A stretch of 49,666 nucleotides of DNA from Bacteroidetes bacterium HGW-Bacteroidetes-2 (lineage in GTDB: Bacteria; Bacteroidota; Bacteroidia; Flavobacteriales; Flavobacteriaceae): assembly GCA_002842575.1 (NCBI GenBank), contig PHDJ01000020.1:1-49666 (forward strand). Reading direction: 5' to 3'. The translations under genes were made by a program, and so were the position numbers. Each line of letters begins with the position of its first letter. Positions within the stretch are counted from its first letter, which is position 1. Positions 49,196-49,666 of the stretch are shown piece after piece. Under the pieces are notes generated by a model that did no database searches, was not told the DNA's origin, and was given only the letters and a program-made list of their open reading frames with translations.

Positions 49196-49473
49196 TTTCA
49201 CTATATATTTTAATACCAGCAATACTGTATTTAAAAAACGACTGCCAGATGTTGTATTTATTCTTATCATAAACATTGTAATCCAATGATTTAGTAAAAA
49301 TAAACTAACTATTTTATTTTTGCATTCTATTAAAAAATAAGTTGTTAACAAAGTTTTGAACATACACAATTGATATTGAGACTTATAAACCTCAAATTTT
49401 AATGAATTTCACCAACTTTTATGATGATTGGTACATTTTCAAAAAACAATGATTAAACACCAACCTAAGTCCT

Positions 49474-49587
49474 CTATAAAAATTCTTTAGGCAATTCTAA
49501 GCCTCCCATTTCAACCGCTTGGTCAAATTGTTTAACAGTCCATTTATTGACTTGACAAAAGACCAATTTGAACGGCATACCCTTTTA
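49474..49587 (-). pseudogene. C-terminal fragment paralogous to the preceding HTH gene
   Basis: The minus-strand frame reads K-G-M-P-F-K-L-V-F-C-Q-V-N-K-W, then G-L-E-L-P-K-E-F-L and TAG. It aligns with Y-K-G-V-P-Y-K-S-I-F-C-Q-I-N-K of the gene at 48914-49195. The 5' part is replaced by GC-rich repeat sequence from 49588, so the gene was cut there. Confidence 0.75.
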
Positions 49588-49666
49588 CCCCGGCCCGCCT
49601 TTGGCGGGAGGCGGAGGGAGGTGCGTGCGCTTTGCCCCGACCCTAAAGGGAGGCGGAAGGAGATTC
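49588..49666. repeat. GC-rich repeat at the window edge
   Basis: CCGCCTttGGCGG (49596-49607) is a hairpin, followed by two related stretches, GGGAGGCGGAGGGAGG (49606-49621) and GGGAGGCGGAAGGAG (49649-49663). The composition is foreign to the flanking DNA. It runs off the window end. Confidence 0.55.

Noticed and set aside
49196..49369. 58-codon N-terminal extension of the HTH-like gene
   Set aside because: The extra residues look like translated AT-rich intergenic sequence; the ATG at 49195 starts just before the recognisable domain.

Overview
The window reads as chromosomal DNA of a Flavobacteriia-type Bacteroidetes. It is AT-rich and uses the Bacteroidetes -7 promoter word TAnnTTTG. It carries a type IX secretion sorting domain, a WbqC protein, a dual cyclophilin-FKBP immunophilin and an OmpA protein with thrombospondin type-3 calcium repeats. 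I see no rRNA, tRNA, CRISPR array or integrase gene. The species cannot be named from what is visible.

Region 1 (1-3390) looks like a small mobile gene-cassette array. Short cargo (a RelE/HigA-type addiction pair, a small membrane protein, an SdpR/SdpI-type pair, a decayed HigBA pair) is separated by 100-140 bp imperfect palindromes that resemble integron attC sites. Several cargo genes are cut or broken at or near these palindromes: an NhaA-like 5' stub, an SdpI frameshifted by a tetranucleotide repeat, and a HigB missing its first half.

Region 2 (3400-13870) holds a membrane-anchored TPR/LuxR-HTH regulator, a large secreted YCF48/HAF-repeat protein with a T9SS tail, two proteins of unknown function, and a three-gene mercury resistance operon (ArsR-type regulator, MerTP fusion, MerA) with a visible operator-promoter. 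The dual immunophilin follows on the minus strand.

Region 3 (14900-48600) is a surface-polysaccharide locus of about 34 kb, almost wholly on the minus strand. It has about a dozen glycosyltransferases, a GT-C-like membrane protein, a WecE-type sugar aminotransferase, a NeuD-like acetyltransferase, WbqC, NeuA- and NeuC-like nonulosonic-acid enzymes, an MBOAT O-acetylation module with two SGNH-like partners, a polysaccharide pyruvyl transferase and two methyltransferases. No NeuB is present. An OmpA gene on the plus strand divides the locus. The locus is strongly mosaic. At several joints the last intact gene is start-stop coupled (ATGA or TAATG) to a 5' stub of another gene: wecE twice, a GT4 gene, and a class II glutamine-amidotransferase (asnB-like) gene. 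Further 3' stubs and a GT2 5' stub lie at other joints. HipBA, an AAA/DUF4143 ATPase, a REP-type transposase and several families of short palindromes sit in the joints.

The right end (48900-49666) has a small HTH-like gene and a degenerate paralogue of its C-terminus, then GC-rich palindromic repeat sequence.

The main lead is this record of modular exchange: serial gene stubs in the polysaccharide locus and attC-like sites in the cassette region.
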